From NCBI GenBank assembly GCA_003282825.1, contig QBYM01000007.1:1-64000 (forward strand): DNA of 64,000 nt, written 5' to 3'. The notes below the pieces were generated by a model. The model was not told where the DNA came from and did not search any database. It saw only the letters and a program-made list of their open reading frames with translations. The position numbers were made by a program, and so were the translations under genes. This document shows, piece by piece, positions 62,547-64,000 of this stretch (position 1 is its first letter; every line of letters starts with the position of its first letter). The stretch comes from Pelagibacteraceae bacterium AG-325-J17 (lineage in GTDB: Bacteria > Pseudomonadota > Alphaproteobacteria > Pelagibacterales > Pelagibacteraceae).

Positions 62547-63989
62547 TTAACCTTTAATACCCATGTGAGTATATTTCACATTCAAATAATCCTTTATAGC
62601 CATAGAACCACCTTCTCTACCATATCCACTTTGTTTAATTCCACCAAAAGGAGCTTCAGCAATAGCTATGAAACTAGTATTTACTCCTACTGTTCCAGTT
62701 TCTAATTGCTCTGAAGCTAAATGAGCTGTTTCCATAGAGTTTGTACAAACATAACTGCTTAATCCAAGTTCATGATTATTAGCTCTTTCAATAACTTCAT
62801 CAAAAGATTTAAAAGAAAGCATTGGAACTAATGGCCCAAAAGGTTCTTCTTTCATTATGGTAAAATTGTCTTTAACATCATCAAATACTGTTGGTTCATA
62901 AAAAAATCCTTTATTAAAGCCTGCTGGTCTTTTTCCACCAAGTAAAACCTTAGCTCCTTCTTTTTTAGTTTTTTCAACTAGAGCTTCAATCTCATTCAAT
63001 CTCTTTTGAGTTGTTAAGGGTCCTAGTTGGGTATCTGGATCCATACCATTACCAATTTTTAATTTTTTTGTTTTTTCTACAAATAAATTTATAAATTCAT
63101 CTTTTTTTTCTTCTTGGATATAAAATCTGTTGGGAGATATACATACTTGTCCATTATTTCTAAATTTTGCTGCAATTGCCATATCTGTAGCTTTTTTTAT
63201 ATCTGCATCCTTGAATACTATAAAAGGTGAGTGGCCACTTAACTCCATGGTTACTCTCTGAACTTTATCAGCAGCTTGTTTTAATATTAATTTTCCTACT
63301 CTTGAGGAACCAGTTATAGATATTTTTTTAATTATATCTGAAGCAATTAATTGTTGAGCAATACTTGGGGGATCTCCTGATAATAAATTTACAACACCTG
63401 GGGGAACTCCACATTCTTTACAAATATCTACCATTTCCATAACAACCCCTGGAGTAATAACATCTGGTTTTATGATTACTGAACAACCTGCCGCTAAAGC
63501 AGTTGCTATTTTTCTAGCAGATAATACTGCAGGAAAATTCCAAGGAGATAATGCTGCTACCACTCCTACTGGTTGGTAGTAAACATGAACTCTTGTGTCT
63601 TCGAATCTACTTTCAATAGTTTGACCAAAAATTCTTTTTGTTTCTTCTGCATTCCATTCAAAAATATCTGCAGCACCATTGATTTCTCCTTTTGCTTCTG
63701 CTAATGGTTTGCCAACTTCTAAAGTCATACACTTAGCAAGTACATCTTGTTTTTCTCTCATCTTGTCAGCAATTCGTCTGATTATATAAGATCTTTGCCA
63801 AGGAGCAGTTTTCCTCCAAACCTCTAATCCTTTTTTTGCAGAATTTAATGCTCTATCAACATCTTGGGGAGTAGCCTTAGAAGCATTGCCAATCACTTCT
63901 TCAGTAGCAGGATTTATTACCTCATAGGTTCCATTGTCAGATGATTGTTGCCATTTTCCATCAATGAATTGACCAAATTTTTCGTACAT
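62547..63989 (-). CDS. NAD(P)-dependent aldehyde dehydrogenase
   Basis: 480 residues, complete. SPWNFPAVLSARKIATALAAGCSVIIKP forms the cofactor region, ITGSSRVGKLI is the glycine motif, the general base Glu is in TMELSGHSPF (near 253), and the nucleophile Cys is in FRNNGQVCISPNRF (near 287). EEPFGPLVPML and FGGIKQSGYGREGG follow. It resembles succinate-semialdehyde and lactaldehyde/glycolaldehyde dehydrogenases. It converges on the dehydratase gene with 4 bases between them. An aldehyde from the sugar-acid route is a possible substrate. Confidence 0.92.
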   Translation of the reverse strand: MYEKFGQFIDGKWQQSSDNGTYEVINPATEEVIGNASKATPQDVDRALNSAKKGLEVWRKTAPWQRSYIIRRIADKMREKQDVLAKCMTLEVGKPLAEAKGEINGAADIFEWNAEETKRIFGQTIESRFEDTRVHVYYQPVGVVAALSPWNFPAVLSARKIATALAAGCSVIIKPDVITPGVVMEMVDICKECGVPPGVVNLLSGDPPSIAQQLIASDIIKKISITGSSRVGKLILKQAADKVQRVTMELSGHSPFIVFKDADIKKATDMAIAAKFRNNGQVCISPNRFYIQEEKKDEFINLFVEKTKKLKIGNGMDPDTQLGPLTTQKRLNEIEALVEKTKKEGAKVLLGGKRPAGFNKGFFYEPTVFDDVKDNFTIMKEEPFGPLVPMLSFKSFDEVIERANNHELGLSSYVCTNSMETAHLASEQLETGTVGVNTSFIAIAEAPFGGIKQSGYGREGGSMAIKDYLNVKYTHMGIKG

Positions 63990-64000
63990 AATCCTAACTT

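Noticed and set aside
1..64000. Mobile elements, CRISPR, tRNA or rRNA genes
   Set aside because: No transposase or integrase reading frame, no regularly spaced repeats and no tRNA-like fold seen in the short intergenic regions.

Overview
The window is AT-rich, densely packed bacterial chromosome that reads as a SAR11 clade alphaproteobacterium (Candidatus Pelagibacter or a close relative). The support is the combination of aprA-aprB-aprM, a TPP riboswitch in front of a Na+/solute symporter of the ThiV type, only one recognisable transcription regulator in 64 kb, many overlapping genes and lysine/asparagine/isoleucine-rich proteins. No gap between genes exceeds about 160 bases. I saw no tRNA, rRNA, insertion sequence, integrase or CRISPR array.

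Layout. 1-7.6 kb: a TRAP binding protein cut by the window edge, a class III CoA transferase, RNA polymerase omega with a long acidic tail, an MFS carrier, a 3-hydroxyisobutyrate dehydrogenase-like enzyme, a gamma carbonic anhydrase-like protein, a redoxin and a glycosyltransferase. 7.6-16.3 kb: two complete tripartite tricarboxylate transporters (TTT) flanking an MmgE/PrpD-family enzyme, then an AbrB-family membrane protein. 16.3-17.6 kb: a GT9 glycosyltransferase and a DUF6165 protein. 17.6-26.9 kb: a sulfonate and sulfite module with xsc divergent from suyA-suyB, two candidate sulfite/sulfate exporters (YeiH and TauE families) and aprMBA with two small unknown genes. 27-32.3 kb: HIT protein, pabC-pabA-pabB, MFS carrier and a MetC-like PLP enzyme. 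32.3-39.1 kb: a very basic 27-residue ORF, mnmA, a DUF3553 protein, cysQ, recX, an ABA4-like protein, a DsbA/HCCA isomerase, a rhodanese, an FkbM-like methyltransferase and a second GT9. 39-43.8 kb: amtB with a structured 3' region, hup, rseP and a DEAD-box helicase. 44-47 kb: a RamB/ScfR-type regulator beside aceA (isocitrate lyase), with a dense cluster of TTTGTAAA sites between them. 47-50.9 kb: surface-sugar genes and a GcvT/DmdA-like protein. 50.9-55.7 kb: an ABC-2 exporter, thiV under a TPP riboswitch, a frameshifted azoreductase and a CcdA protein. 55.7-64 kb: a catabolic cluster (FAH hydrolase, SDR, third TTT, PdxA-like, rhamnonate dehydratase-like, aldehyde dehydrogenase).

How the genes work together. 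Four periplasmic binding proteins with strong AGAGG-type ribosome binding sites feed organic acids inward. SuyAB and Xsc release sulfite from C3 and C2 sulfonates, which AprBAM can oxidise or the exporters remove. The last cluster has the enzyme set of the non-phosphorylated diketo-hydrolase route for a sugar acid. Two patterns stand out. Each of the three TTT operons has a perfect hairpin at the binding protein/TctB junction. Eight of fourteen convergent gene pairs overlap at their ends, five of them by exactly TTAA.
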